A DNA stretch of 64,000 bases from Nymphaea colorata. Taxonomy: Eukaryota; Streptophyta; Magnoliopsida; Nymphaeales; Nymphaeaceae. Below are positions 22,745 to 34,724 of the stretch, piece by piece. The stretch lies in contig NC_045145.1 of NCBI RefSeq assembly GCF_008831285.2, forward strand, positions 12,214,802-12,278,801, given 5' to 3'. The notes under the pieces are model-generated. The model ran no database searches. It was not told the DNA's origin and worked only from the letters and a program-made list of their open reading frames with translations. Both the position numbers and the translations under genes were made by a program. The number at the start of each line of letters is the position of its first letter. Position 1 is the stretch's first letter.

Positions 22745-23155
22745 GCTATAGGAAGTTTTAAATTTACCAGATGTTAGATGTTGGTGGATAGCTAATCATT
22801 AAAAATCAATTATTACTAAAACCTCCTTTAATCTTGTTGCACCATAAATCATTCATAGTAATTAGGTGACAATTATGTTTAAGTGATAGTTTTTAATTTT
22901 TAACTACCCAAAATCTGACATATTTGATTTCCCTGTACACAAGAAGATTCATTTCTGCCTTTATACATGTGTATGTATTTGTGTGTGTACACGTTAGGTA
23001 GGCAGTCCTACCATAAAGATCAGATAACGTTTTGTAGGGGAACTAGCATTTGGACTCGCCCCACCATGTTTCTCTCTAGAAAAGAAGACGACCCCCTCCT
23101 GCAAAAAAAAAAAAAAAGAAACCCGTAGCTTTTGATGCAAATACCTTACCTTATC
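22745..23155. repeat. Third, diverged partial copy of the peptide-gene upstream region
   Basis: Matches 21840-22200 in order: TTACCAGATGTTAGATGTTG, TCATTAAAAATCAATTATTA, CACCATAAATCATT, CTGACATATTTGATTTC, AAGATTCATTTCTGCC, GTGTGTGTACA and TTTGATGCAAATACCTT. Divergence is much higher than between the first two copies. No peptide coding part is attached. Confidence 0.75.
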
Positions 23156-23164
23156 TTGATGCCA

Positions 23165-23353
23165 ATAAGGGGTGCAGTCAAAACTTTTTCATGAGATATG
23201 TCAAATTATAATTTTAAAATTTTGATAGGAGCCAAATCATTATTTTTAAATATTTTTATATAAAATAATTTTTTAAAATTATATGTAACCTTTTTTTTTG
23301 GGTGGAAGGAGAGGAGGGGAAGGCTTTTGCCGCCCCCTTTTGGCTCTGCCCAT
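23165..23353. mobile_element. Short hAT-like MITE with perfect 8-bp target duplication
   Basis: Flanked by GATGCCAA at 23157-23164 and 23354-23361. The left end TAAGGGGTGCAG and the right end GGCTCTGCCCAT are weak inverted repeats of the GGGGCGGAGCC type seen at 34479-34716. The body is AT-rich. Confidence 0.75.
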
Positions 23354-23409
23354 GATGCCAACAATGATGGTACAGGAAAGCATTACTGGTGACCTGTGCT
23401 TATACAGAC

Positions 23410-23430
23410 ATACATATATATGTATATACA

Positions 23431-23501
<71 letters not shown>
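23410..23501. repeat. (TA)n/(CATA)n microsatellite
   Basis: TA repeats with TACATA and GTATA interruptions, 50 bp beyond the hAT-like MITE. Confidence 0.9.
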
Positions 23502-23502
<1 letters not shown>

Positions 23503-23797
23503 GTCGTATTAACGATGGTTGATGGTGTGACAATAATTTATGGTAAGCGGTTTATGGTGTTGTAGCAACAGAATTCTAATGTGTAGCCATTCAACCATCT
23601 ATTATAGAAGTGTTGAATCCAACCCTTTAAATTTGTCTGTCAAGTTACGGATCGGCCACTTCAACCAGTTTCGGTTATCAGATTCCATACTCTTCTTCTA
23701 ACCATGTAGTTGTTTGAATATGTAATTCAAATAAGTAAATAAATAAATAAATACAGTTACATCTCCAATTTGTACTAGCCAATGCACATCACAAAGT

Positions 23798-24079
23798 TAA
23801 GGGCGGGCTCCGGGCCGGGCCGCTGGCGGGGGCCAGGACCAGGCCCGGCACTGGCCTAGGTCTGGGCCAAAAAAACCTGGCACTTGCCCGTTAACATTTA
23901 AAAAGTGATTTTTTTATTTTTTTAAATTTAATAAAATATATTTTATTACTGAAAAATATATATGACATTAAAAAAAATACTTTTTTTATTTATAACCTGG
24001 CAGGGCCGGGGCCCAGGTTTCATGTATCTGGCCCGGGCCCGGGCCCAACGGGCCAACCTGGACCCAATGCCCACCCCTA
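23798..24079. mobile_element. GGCCC-rich hAT-like MITE with 8-bp target duplication
   Basis: Begins TAAGGGCGGGCTCCGGGCC and ends ATGCCCACCCCTA, inverted and GC-rich, around an AT-rich centre. Flanks are CACAAAGT (23790-23797) and CATAAAGT (24080-24087), seven of eight identical, as expected for a hAT target duplication. Confidence 0.75.
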
Positions 24080-24102
24080 CATAAAGTATGGTGTGTTCGT
24101 GT

Positions 24103-26366
24103 AGGGATGCCAACCGATTGGAATAGAATGAAAAAATATCTTTAACTTTTGGGTTGTTTACATATTTGGATTCAAATATGAATAAAAAATAGTCATGTTT
24201 GATTTTAATCCGAAATCCGATAAGACAGTTCTAAACCAATTTTTACATTTACTTTTGAATCTGAATCCAATTGGGCCTGTAAGAGAATTAGGTATATGAT
24301 GTTTATCTAAAAATAAAATTGAACTTCTATTTGCATTTGAGTCTAATCAGATATTTATTATATTTGTATATAAATCTAGGTTCAATCAAATGTCATTTCT
24401 TAAATCCAAATCTGATCCGATTTTTTAATTGTATATTAATTGTTTTTTTCATATTTGATTTTTTACATAATGGTTTGAGATCTCCAATCCAAATTAGATA
24501 TATTAACATTCTTACGTCCATTTCTTACTAGTCATTCATATATGTATATATATTATTTATTTATTTATCTATTTAAAAACCAAAATTCACCCTTAGTATT
24601 ACTCACGAGTTCATAATAAGAAACAATCAGATCCAACTGATATGAAAATGACAGTCATCGCCTTTGATTTGTCATTTTTCAAATCAAGCCGTCCTTTTAT
24701 CTGTTTGTTTTTGGAAGCCATGACCAATTCGCATTGAAAGGTCTCCCCTTTCAACTTCTCCAGTACAAGTAACGTCATACCGAAAGCAAGCTTGTCCAAA
24801 TTAAGGGCATGATGAGCCATACAATATGCATTAAAGTCGACGTTTACAATTTTTTCTATGACACTTTTTTAAATCTTGGTGATAAAAAAATGTGCTTTTT
24901 TTTAAAATATTCATTAAAAATGCAAAAAATAAATCAGTAAGATAGGACAAAAACATTTTTTATTGAAAAACATGACAAAATAAAAATATTAGAAAAAAGA
25001 GAAAAAAATGTTTTTTTCACGTTTTTCTTCACCAAAGACCCAAAAAATTGGAATTCCACCATCTCCTTCTGCAATTGGAATCGAGTTTCATGCAGTCGTA
25101 GTGCCTAAAGGGTAGTTGCTTACTTTGGACCTCATTGACATCAACCACCTCTTCTTTTTACAAGTTCTTGATCTTACAAATAACAGTTTCTAAGGCCATC
25201 CTTTTATTGATTTTCGTCACCTGCCTCTTTTAGAACATCTATCCTTGAAAAGAATCCATTTTGATATCTAAGCGAACCGTTCTAAAAAGATTGAATATTG
25301 AAAACGATTTAATATCCGATCAAAAAGTTGGATTGGATTCAGATTTAAGAAATGACATTTGATTGGATTTGACACGAATAAACATCCGACTGAATTGACA
25401 TTCAAATAGGATTTAGTTTTTAAATGAATATTCTATATCCAATGCCCTTACATTTTGGAAATCGGTTAGATTCGGCTAAAAAATTCGGAATTGGATTCAG
25501 ATATGAATGTAAAAAATCAGATTTAGATTGTAAAACCGGATTTCAGATTTGGATTCAGGTTTGTTTTTTCTTTGTTCATATTTGAGTATGAATTTGAATC
25601 TGAGTATATGAATATTTAAAAGTCAATATAAGTATATATGATTCAAATCCGATCCATTGAAAATCCCTAGTTAATCTCATAGACCTTGCATCATGTGGCC
25701 ACCTGCAATTTTTGTCAAGATAAAAAAAAAACCAATTGAATGGCAGGGTACCTGAGTTATTGGGAAAAAAATCAATTGAAAGAATAAGAAAAAATCTAAA
25801 AGTTCATAAAACACAGGACACAAAGAATTTAATTTATCACCATATCGTGAACTTCCTCCTGACTACGTAATTCAGCCTACTCATCATGAAGGGGTTGTTA
25901 TGTAATAAGAACAACATATTATAGTTTCATGAATCTCTTATATTTGGCAATAAGAACAGCGTGTTATTGTTCCACAAATCTGCTCGAATGGTTGGAGCAC
26001 ATTCATCAAACATTATTTCATATTGTTTTATGAACCTACTTCAATTTTTGAGGTAAATGCATAAAACAGAAACAAACTATTGCTTTCATCAAATGGCTTC
26101 GAAAGCAAGCGGTAGAGACCAAGTACAACTATGAGAAGATTTCATGTGATAACAGGTCGATCGGATACAACAATATTAAATATGAAGCCCTTAGTACAAA
26201 AAAACCAAACAGTTGTAAGTCTAAAAAGAAACAAAATTAACAAAGAATGGCTGGCTTGAAAAGAAACAAACATATGGAGAACATGAGCTAAAATAATAAT
26301 AGGTAAAAGAAAAAAGAAAAGAGAATGAGAAAGTCAACCATTCTCAAACCATTAAGGCAAAGTTAG
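24103..26366. other. Intergenic sequence made largely of degenerate AT-rich repeats
   Basis: 24103-24530 (opening TAGGGATGCCAACC) and 25260-25680 (closing AAAATCCCTA) belong to the TCAGATTTGGATT-type family completed at 37371-37793. 24840-25040 is A/T homopolymer-rich. No gene is seen from 25680 to 26366. Confidence 0.45.
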
Positions 26367-26699
26367 ATTGAATACTGGATCGAACGAAACCCCACCCATC
26401 ACATTTATTCGTTTGGGAATTTGTTATTATTTATTTAATTTAGATTTAATTGTCTTCTTTATTCATTTTTGCCAACTTATAACTAATATTTATTTAATAT
26501 GCAACCGGAGCTTGGCCACTTTATCTCCGGATCAAAACAGTAAAAGAAGAGGTCCACGAGAATGTTTGCAATGGCCTGGCCGTTGTGGGTTTCATTTAAC
26601 ATGTCGATGAATGGAGACATCGTTAAATTTGAACCACCAAAGCACGTGGAGTCGTGGAGTCGTGGAGGCGGTACGACTATAGAGCCGCTAGAAGCCAAA

Positions 26700-27555
26700 T
26701 GGAGGCCATTCAACGCCAGCAGGGCTTCAAAGCCATCATTAAATTTGATCAAATGTGTGCTGGGTCTCTCTCTCTTGGAGATACCAGCAGGGCTTCAACG
26801 CCATCCTTGCTTCTTTTACTTTGTTCACCATTTTGGTGGGCTTCAATCTTAGCGATTTGCAGGAGACAAGGTCGGTCATCTCTTGCTCTCTTATCCATGT
26901 GGCAATGTTGCGTTCTTTGTAGATATTTTGTTATATTATTCATAATCTCGTGGAAGAATTGAGGGATCCTAAGTTAGATTCCTTTCTTGGTGTTTCTGGA
27001 TGTATTTCATGGGAGATATACCAGCAGAGCATCATGCACATCCTTGGTTCTCTTTTACTTTGTTCGTCTTGCTCGTGGGCCGACTACAATAAAAGATAGC
27101 TTCTGCCACGATCATTCCCATGGAAAGGTCTGTGGTGGACAAAATGGTAAAAGTTGTTCCTCTTTTAGCAGAATACTTTTACAAGATAATAAGAGGAGGC
27201 AAACATTTTCAAGGGAGAGAGAGAAGGACGGGCAATCTGTGTTCGCCTTTCCATGCTTCTCTCGTTCTGCAGCCTTCCAACATGACGAGGTTCTTGTCGA
27301 TGAGAAGGAGTACAAGAGAGCCAGGACTCTTTTCCTCCACTTGATTCCCTCATCTATCGATGAAGCAGAGAGCAAACAGAGGCTCCTCCCCTGCCTACTT
27401 GAACACGATCTTATCCTAGACCACGAGATCAGAAGCAATGTCGTTTTCTCACTTGTAGAGTTCTTCTCATCCAGCCTCAAGAATGCCGGTGGATTTATGC
27501 ATGGGGCAAACATTAAGGAATGGTTAAAGAGAGAGAGTTCCTCCACTTGACGATT
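26700..27555 (+). other. Unidentified coding-like region with an internal duplicated block
   Basis: GC content and open frames rise here, but no family is recognised. A block at 26778-26850 (GAGATACCAGCAGGGCTTC, CATCCTTG, CTTTTACTTTGTTC) recurs diverged at 27010-27090. Positions 27120-27550 contain an open stretch including VDEKEYKRARTLFLHLIPSS and VVFSLVEFFSSSLKNAGGF, but no ATG starts it and the opposite strand is also open. It could be a decayed exon or chance; I cannot name a product. Confidence 0.3.
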
Positions 27556-27780
27556 TATGTTGGATACCGACAGATCTCTTTTGTGTTTTGTGCATTTTTT
27601 TCCCCATTGCGTCGCTTAATCCTTGCTGTTCGTTGCTTCATGAGGTTATTCATACCTACTGAATTTGTTGGATATTTCGTGCATGAATATGAAGTATGTG
27701 GCTGTCTTGGTGCAATTTTTAACTCACAAAAGCAAGAAGCTTCCTACTGAAATAATGGACTTATGAATAAGCACGTGGAG

Positions 27781-27873
27781 TGGATCCTGAAGTAACTTGG
27801 GAAGATCACCAGAACATCAATATATTCAATGGGCTCAATAATCGGTTTCATGAGCTTGAGCATGAGATGAAAG
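27781..27873 (+). pseudogene. PFD4: Isolated exon of prefoldin subunit 4
   Basis: Positions 27781-27873 encode [20 protein letters not shown], then [13 protein letters not shown]. The block EVTWED.Q.IN.F..LNNR.HEL..E is the hallmark of the N-terminal helix of prefoldin subunit 4, a chaperone subunit that hands actin and tubulin to the chaperonin. A GTGTCA donor follows ACG at 27873. An in-frame TAA lies just upstream and no ATG is joined. I could not find the remaining exons (the C-terminal helix) in the downstream 10 kb. It is either a pseudogene fragment or one exon of a gene with very long introns. Confidence 0.6.
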
Positions 27874-27889
27874 CCGCCACGGTGTCACC

Positions 27890-30800
27890 TTATTTTTTTC
27901 TTTTCCTTTTGGACTTTGTACTTTTTCACCTTTTTTTTTCTTTTCCTTTTGGACTTTGTACTTTCTGTTTACTGTTAGATTTTGGTCCTCATGTTTTTTT
28001 AGAAATTATAGAATATGATAGTTGTCCTTGGTATGTACTTCTGGATTCCAGTTGTTGGCGGGTAAATCAAAGATATCCATGTTGTCCTGCATATATTATT
28101 TTCTGAAGCTCCAGATGTTGTTAGTGGTAGTGGACACGAATCATGTTAAGCATGAAAGTGTATGCATTTATGATAAAGATCATTGTATTTGAGCTTTTTC
28201 AAGAGTGCATTCAACTCGCAAATCAGGAGCATGGTTGATTTTATGCCTTTAGTTACATCCAAAGGGAACAGATTAAAGACTTTGCTTTGTGCTTCGGTCG
28301 AATGTATCTAATTTTTGAAGTCTTGAACATCAAATATGAAATGTAAATGTTCCTTCAGGTCTATCTGAATAGTCCTTGAAATAAAGGTCAATCAGACTAT
28401 CCATGAGGACCAAGAAACGCTCATCACTGCATTTTTGTGATGCTCAAGTATCTAGTTTAGGGCCCCATACATGATGACCCAATATACCATTTTTGCCATA
28501 GCCATGGTTGTACATCCCTAAACCTTAACAACAAATATTCCTTGGAGATATTTCAGAAATCCAAAAATATTCTGCTATATTAGAAAACAAGGTGTAAGTT
28601 AAGCAATTTTTTTTTTTCCTTTACATGATAAAATATGTTTTTCTATACATCATTGTTGTAGAGTCCACAAAATTTGATCTTAGATCACTTAGATTTCAAA
28701 ATCCAAAGATATGACCGTCCCTCATCTGACCCTGCATCAGCCCATTTGACAATGGAAAATACTAAAGTGAGGATCCAGGTTTTAACTAGTATTATCAATG
28801 CATGCAGTCATGTACATAATATCATTGTATGCAGTCATGATGATATACATTCATAACTAAACCAAAATTTGAGTGTGTTATCCTACTAGGATGTAATAAA
28901 GATCAGGCATTCTTATATATAATGTATGCACATGTCAAATATGCGCTACTCTCTGATGTGTTTTGTTTATGAGCAGACACAGAGGAGTGGTGCTTCATAT
29001 TTTGCATGGAACAATGGCACTTCAAAAAATATGTGACATTAGAAATTTGCCAAGCATCAAGTATGGTTCACTTTTCAGAAAGCACAACTACCAAAGAGGT
29101 GGCTAATTATATGTGAAGGAGAAAAGGACATTAAAGTACATTTTGAATAATGTAATTGGATTCAATATCTAAAAGGGCAGCAGCTTTGATAGTGAAGGCA
29201 GTATGGAATTTCCAAATCTATGAACTTCCCTTTATCATTTCCAAGCTTGTGCAACAATCCTTTGGTAGATAAAGCTGTGGGCGTATGGATCTATGTGGAT
29301 CTTGATAATAGTTTAGTCTTGTAGTTGATTTTCTCTTTATGGTATTGATGCTTTTTCTTTCTTTCTTTCTTTCCTGTTTTTTTTTTGTGCAGGTTGGTAT
29401 TTTTTTTGTCCCAGTTCCGTAATTACTCTGAGATTACTGTTTTCATCAAACTTTTATCTGGATCAATCTGACTCAAACCAATGATTAGCATTTTAACCAG
29501 AGGATGATTTGCCATTGTTATGGTGATGAGCTTTCTTTTTGTCTATGTTGATCCACTGTCACAAATATCACAACTTAATTGAAAAAGACGCGTTAAATAC
29601 GTGAAAAATAAGTCAGACCAATAAAACAACAATACAACACATCTTTTTTAAAAAATGTCAGAATATAAAAAACAAAAAAAAAACATGAATTATACACGTT
29701 TTTTAATATTTTTTTATTAATTTATAATTTATTTTATTTTTATATTTTTCAGGATTTTTTAAATGTTTTAAATGTTTTTTAATTTTTTTTAATTTTCAAA
29801 ATATTTCAGAGATATACAACTTTGCCGTGTTATCCTCGAGAAATTCTTGTTCACCTCATGCTCTAATAATTTAATAATTTCAGATAAATATAATAATATC
29901 AGGTAAATATATCATATTACACTGACATCATGTTCACCTCATGCTCTTATCCAGCATTACCAATCAACTTCTATTTGAAAATATACCAGCTATCAAGGTT
30001 ATGTTAGTGCCGAACACTATTTTGTATGTGACTATGTATCAAATATATTGTTGTTTACCAGGGGGTTGTGGTCTACTCTTCAATTGAAGCTTGTAATGGA
30101 TCCAATAAACCAGGCATTTTAGCATACTGAAAAAAATATTTCTGATATTGGTTTCAACCAAGCATTCTTAAAGACATTTTTTGTGCATTATGTTCTTTTC
30201 TCTAGTCCTTAGTGTTTTGCAATCAGTTTGACAAGGCCTATTTTATTTCCTGACAATTATGCAAGAGATATTTGTTGTTTTGGCTGATACATTTCACAAG
30301 CTTGGTTTCAACTGCATGTTTCAGTTCTACATGGGACTAATTTTCTGGATGAATCAATTGTTTGTCTTCTTGTTTCAGTTTCCAATAAATTGAAGTATTT
30401 CATAGTAAGTTGTGCCCTATTATTATTTTCTTCTAAAACTATTTCACGGAGCCTTGATTTTGGCTATAAGTACTCATTTATTTCATCCAATCCTCCATTT
30501 TTTGTTTTGTTTGTAGGTGATCAAGATCTTAGCTTTCTTCATGATCCATAAATTGGAATGGAATTTAGGAACTTATTTTGAGGTGAAGATTGCTTTATCT
30601 TTCTTTTTTGTTTTCTAATGACAGAAAAAATAGGAGATTTCTGAGCAGGCCAAGATTTGTTTGCCCAAAATGTTGATCATTTACAGTATTGTATGTCTCT
30701 ACTAGTTACTTGTGTATAACGTGCAATATATTTCTATTTTATTTATGAAATTTTTCTTACTGTACCAGAGATGATATGTTCTTTCACATACCCCTTTCCA

Positions 30801-31139
30801 TCATTCTTAAACTTTTTGACTGTTTGGATACAAGTATAGCTACACTACATGAAAATGAGAGAATTAGAATTGTTTCTGGGAGAAATAAGATGCTAAGCTG
30901 CTAATATGAGAAAATTAGAATTGTTTCACCATACTAGTCTCTGGGATTAAATTTTCTAGATGTGTATGAACCTGCTATTTTTCTATTTATTTTCTCTATT
31001 TCGACCAGAAATGGCTTGTGGAGCTTTTTGATAAGAAAGAAGCAGGCGTGCTCAAAGGACACTTATTTTCTACTATTTTTATGTAATTTTTTTATAATTT
31101 TGAATTGTATAAAAAATATCTTTTATAGTACAATTACTT
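27890..31139. other. AT-rich intergenic or intronic sequence
   Basis: No convincing exon is seen. A 36-bp direct repeat (CTTTTCCTTTTGGACTTTGT...) lies at 27898-27975. Pyrimidine-rich stretches and GT/AG-like words (for example around 30360-30600) could be intron signals, but no protein similarity supports them. Confidence 0.4.
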
Positions 31140-31149
31140 ATTTCTATGT

Positions 31150-31206
<57 letters not shown>
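31140..31206. repeat. (CT)n(TA)n microsatellite
   Basis: CTCTCTCT runs directly into a long TATATA tract. Confidence 0.95.
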
Positions 31207-31210
<4 letters not shown>

Positions 31211-32892
31211 AAACAAAATGTAGAATAATTACAATGGCCATGACTTTTTCCATAGCTAATGTACAAGTAACTGTGGCTGTTGCAAATAACGGTCACAGCA
31301 AAAACCATGGCTAGTGGCCTAGGTACATCATGGCCGGTTGATAAAATAGCCAGTCACAAAAAACGTGTTTTTTAAAAGAAAAACGAATGGACATGATCAA
31401 TAAACCTAGATTTTTTTTTGCATTTTTTCCTTTTTCTTCATTTTTAAAATTTTTTAAACAGTTTTTTTTCATTTTCTAATTTTATTTGTCGCAAATCTAC
31501 TTATTTGTTGATGTTTGTGTTTATAGTTTCTCACTTATTTTATTTTTTTCTTAATTTGAATTTTTTTTTAATTTTTAAAAATTTGTTGTATTTTTCTTGT
31601 TTTTTCTCCTTTATTTTCAAGCTCACCGTATTGTAGCCGAGAAAAAACTTGCGGTTTAAAACTCAAGATGTTTTTTTGTGACTATGGTCAAAACCATGAC
31701 AAAAAGTTAATAGCTACAAGGGTTTTTGCCAAAGTCAGCTTAGTTAACAGCCACAGGAAATGTCATGACTGAAAATACTTTCAGCCACAGTTTCGGGGTT
31801 TATTTCATGGAAGCTCTCTTACCGCTTCAACAATGACTTTTTGGTTTTGTAATCGGTCTCCTTTTTCTGTAGCTCTTGCTTTCTGGATCGCAATAATCAG
31901 GAACTGAAATGGGTATGTCTGCTTTGCCGCAAGAGATGAAATTCTGCTTCATCATCTCAAACCACTCTATACAAGTCGCTTCACTTGTGCGACGTCTAAT
32001 CAAAGAGGATCATTTTTGTCTGTTTCAAAGTTTGAAGAACTATTTCTGAATACCATTTTTGTATGAAAATTAGCGGACAGAGGAAATCTGTCGCCGATGA
32101 AAACATGGGAAATGGTATTTGTGACAATGATGTTATCTAGTAATTCCAGCTGCAAGTGCTTAATTAGTTTTTAGTTTTTCATTTCAGAATGGTCACTTAT
32201 TTCCAGCCGAGTTTGATGTTGGAATTTTCAAGGCTTGTACAATTTTTTTTCCTTTTTAAATGTCTTTTTCATATGATTTACTTACTTCTTCACTCATCGG
32301 CAAGCATCTAGTTTCGTTTGTCGACTGTTCCATGGTTCCTGGCATCGTTGTTGATCCAACATGTGCCCAAACAAGCTCTGATAGGTCAGCTGTCATAATG
32401 CTGGATTAAGTTAATTATATTGTGAATATAAGTTTGTTCCACCATTTTTCCTTTATTTGGCTCTTTTTCCTTGTAATCCCCTGTACAAATTTTTAAGCCA
32501 TTTACTCTGCTACTTCTCCTCTTCTTTATTGCAAATTCTTCAGCTTGAGCCATTTACATTATTAATCCTTATTTTATTAAATTTGTTCATTGTGGTTCAT
32601 TTATAAAGAAACATTGCGCTTGTAGTTATGATGGACAACGTGCTCAATTTCACAAATTAATGGATGGTTCCATAAAAGTCTTATCTCAAAGTGGAGAAGA
32701 AACAAATTCAAGATCTCCATATTTGGTAAAGATAATCAAGGAGTCATCAAAACAAGCAGCAGAGACTTACATTTTGGATGGGGAGATGATAAGAAGTTTC
32801 TACAATTTGTCCTCTTCCCATCTGGTTGATAGAACAACTTGTGCTCCATGGATGTCTTTGTACTTTTGTTGTTCCTCATGCAATTGTAGTGT
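31207..32892. other. Intergenic sequence with a possible non-autonomous element
   Basis: 31230-31800 carries repeated (CA)TGGC(C/T)A, GTCAC and GCCACAG motifs near both ends around an A/T-rich core, like a decayed transposon without recognisable termini. An ATG-initiated open frame at 32660-32947 (95 codons) has no recognised product and overlaps the next MITE. Confidence 0.35.
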
Positions 32893-32895
32893 TAA

Positions 32896-33058
32896 GGGGT
32901 ATTATGCACCAGTAACAAATTGTTACTATCTAGTAAAACAGACTTAAAAATTGGGGCAGATTCATCGAACCATGTAAAGTAATGATGTATGAATCTACCC
33001 TAAATTTTAGGTAGAATCGCTGGATGGTAACAATCTGTTATTGGTGCCAAGTGGCCCC
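32896..33058. mobile_element. Tourist-like (PIF/Harbinger) MITE with TAA target duplication
   Basis: Terminal inverted repeats of about 32 bp: left GGGGTATTATGCACCAGTAA and, on the other strand, right GGGGCCACTTGGCACCAATA, both leading into AACA.ATTGTTAC. The flanks are TAA on both sides (32893-32895, 33059-33061). The 163-bp length and 3-bp TAA duplication fit PIF/Harbinger MITEs. Confidence 0.75.
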
Positions 33059-33061
33059 TAA

Positions 33062-34470
33062 AGGACTATGATTGAGACATTGGTGGCTTACACCTTTTCA
33101 AAGATGTAAGACTTTTTGCTAAAAGGTTGAACTTCTGTTTGAAGTCTAAGCCAATGTAAATCCAAAATGAATCTGTCACTAAGGGCCATGGGGCAATCTA
33201 GTAACTTTCTTTTTCCTTTCACTTGATAAGAAGTCTTCTGGAAGGTAGAAGGCTTGCTGATGTAAGTTTGTGTTCCCTTATCACTTGATAAAAGTCATCT
33301 AGAAGGTCGAATGCTGCTGCTGTAAGTTTGTATCACGAAAACTTTGACAGTAAAAGAATCAAATATTTTCATAAAGCAAACTGGAACAAAGAATGTTTGT
33401 AATAGATAAGTAGTCACAACACTTGTGCTAAATAAGTAGTTATAGCACATTAGCTTGTTGAGATTATGTTATAGGTTTAATTAGATGGGTATTTTGAATC
33501 ATAACACTGGTGGCTCTTATAACAATCAAAAATTAAGATTTTCCATAAAATCAACTGGCATTGTATATGCATATAGTAAAACCAGTACCGAAATGGGAAT
33601 ATATATATGTATATATACATAATAAATGTATAAAGAGAGAGAGAGAGAGGGACAAGGAGAGAGAGACGTGTGTTTGAATTCTTGTGGTTGGGAGGTGTTG
33701 GATTGAGGTTGAGAGGTAAAGAGAAGCCTTCAACTTTTTATACTATTTTCTTGAGTTGTAACAATATGCAGTTGAATATGACCAGGACATTGGCCTTTTC
33801 ATTGAAGGATTTTTATACAAATCTATAGCATTTCTCATCTGACCATGAGAGTTTACGTAAGTTGAGCTTGCCAAGATTGAACTCAACTCGTTTACTTAAC
33901 TTTAACCCGAACACGGCTCCTTTATTAGATGAGTTGAGCTTGATCCGAGTTTGACTAAGAAAGGTCAAGAGTGCACCAGAGTTGGCTCGACTCATTGAAC
34001 ATCCATAATTGTGGTTAGGAATTAAAGCTTGTTTTGCCTCTTCATTAAATTGAACATCCTGGCTGTCACTGCAACCCCATTTCTCTGAAGAAGATACATC
34101 ATGCCAAGGGTTGTCTAAGAAATGCTGCAATACTTCATGCAGTGAACAAATAAGACCATCTAAACTGAATAGGAATGCCTCAAATTACAAACCTGACATG
34201 AATTTAGTGAGCAAGTATGGTAAATGACTAAAATACCCTTAGTTAACAGTGAAAAAGAACTTTTTGTAAAAAGCAAAAATGAAAATGAAAAAAAGTAAAA
34301 AACTATAAATGACATTTCTTTTTAACAAATGACCAAAATGTCCTTCCATCCTTTATTAGGTAACATGTGCACGATGCACAGAACTTTCTCTCTCAAGTAA
34401 CAGTCACCTGGGCAGCGACTTTGGTATTTTTGTCTAAGAAAGAGGTACCAAACCCTTTGGTGTTGGACCC
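33062..34470. other. Intergenic sequence; decayed TCGAG-type element
   Basis: A (GA)n run lies at 33629-33668. Positions 33850-33995 contain GTTGAGCTTG, CTCAACTCG and TTGGCTCGACTC words of the TCGAG hAT-like family, without intact termini. No gene is recognised. Confidence 0.45.
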
Positions 34471-34478
34471 ATAAGGAT

Positions 34479-34606
34479 AGGGGCGGAGCTAGGAATTTTT
34501 CATGGAGCAGGCCAAATTAAAGTTTCTAAATTTTTTTACTAGGGATGAAATATCATTTTTCAAAATTTTGATATAGAATAAGTGAAATTTTTAAAAATTT
34601 ACATGT

Positions 34607-34667
<61 letters not shown>

Positions 34668-34716
34668 TTGAGGTTGGGCCAGGGCCCTTGTGAGCCGTAC
34701 CATGGCTCCGCCTTGC
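34479..34716. mobile_element. hAT-like MITE with perfect 8-bp target duplication
   Basis: Flanked by ATAAGGAT at 34471-34478 and 34717-34724. Inverted ends are AGGGGCGGAGCTAGG and (other strand) GCAAGGCGGAGCCATGG, a widespread plant hAT terminus. The body includes (TA)n and a T run (34613-34671). Confidence 0.85.
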
Positions 34717-34724
34717 ATAAGGAT

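Noticed and set aside
27112-27546. 144-codon minus-strand frame opposite the unidentified block
   Set aside because: No ATG, no motif; retained only as part of the note that both strands are open.
28674-32947. Further prefoldin-4 exons downstream of 27873
   Set aside because: Looked for the EEVVRFQIGE-type second exon and the C-terminal helix; no match seen.
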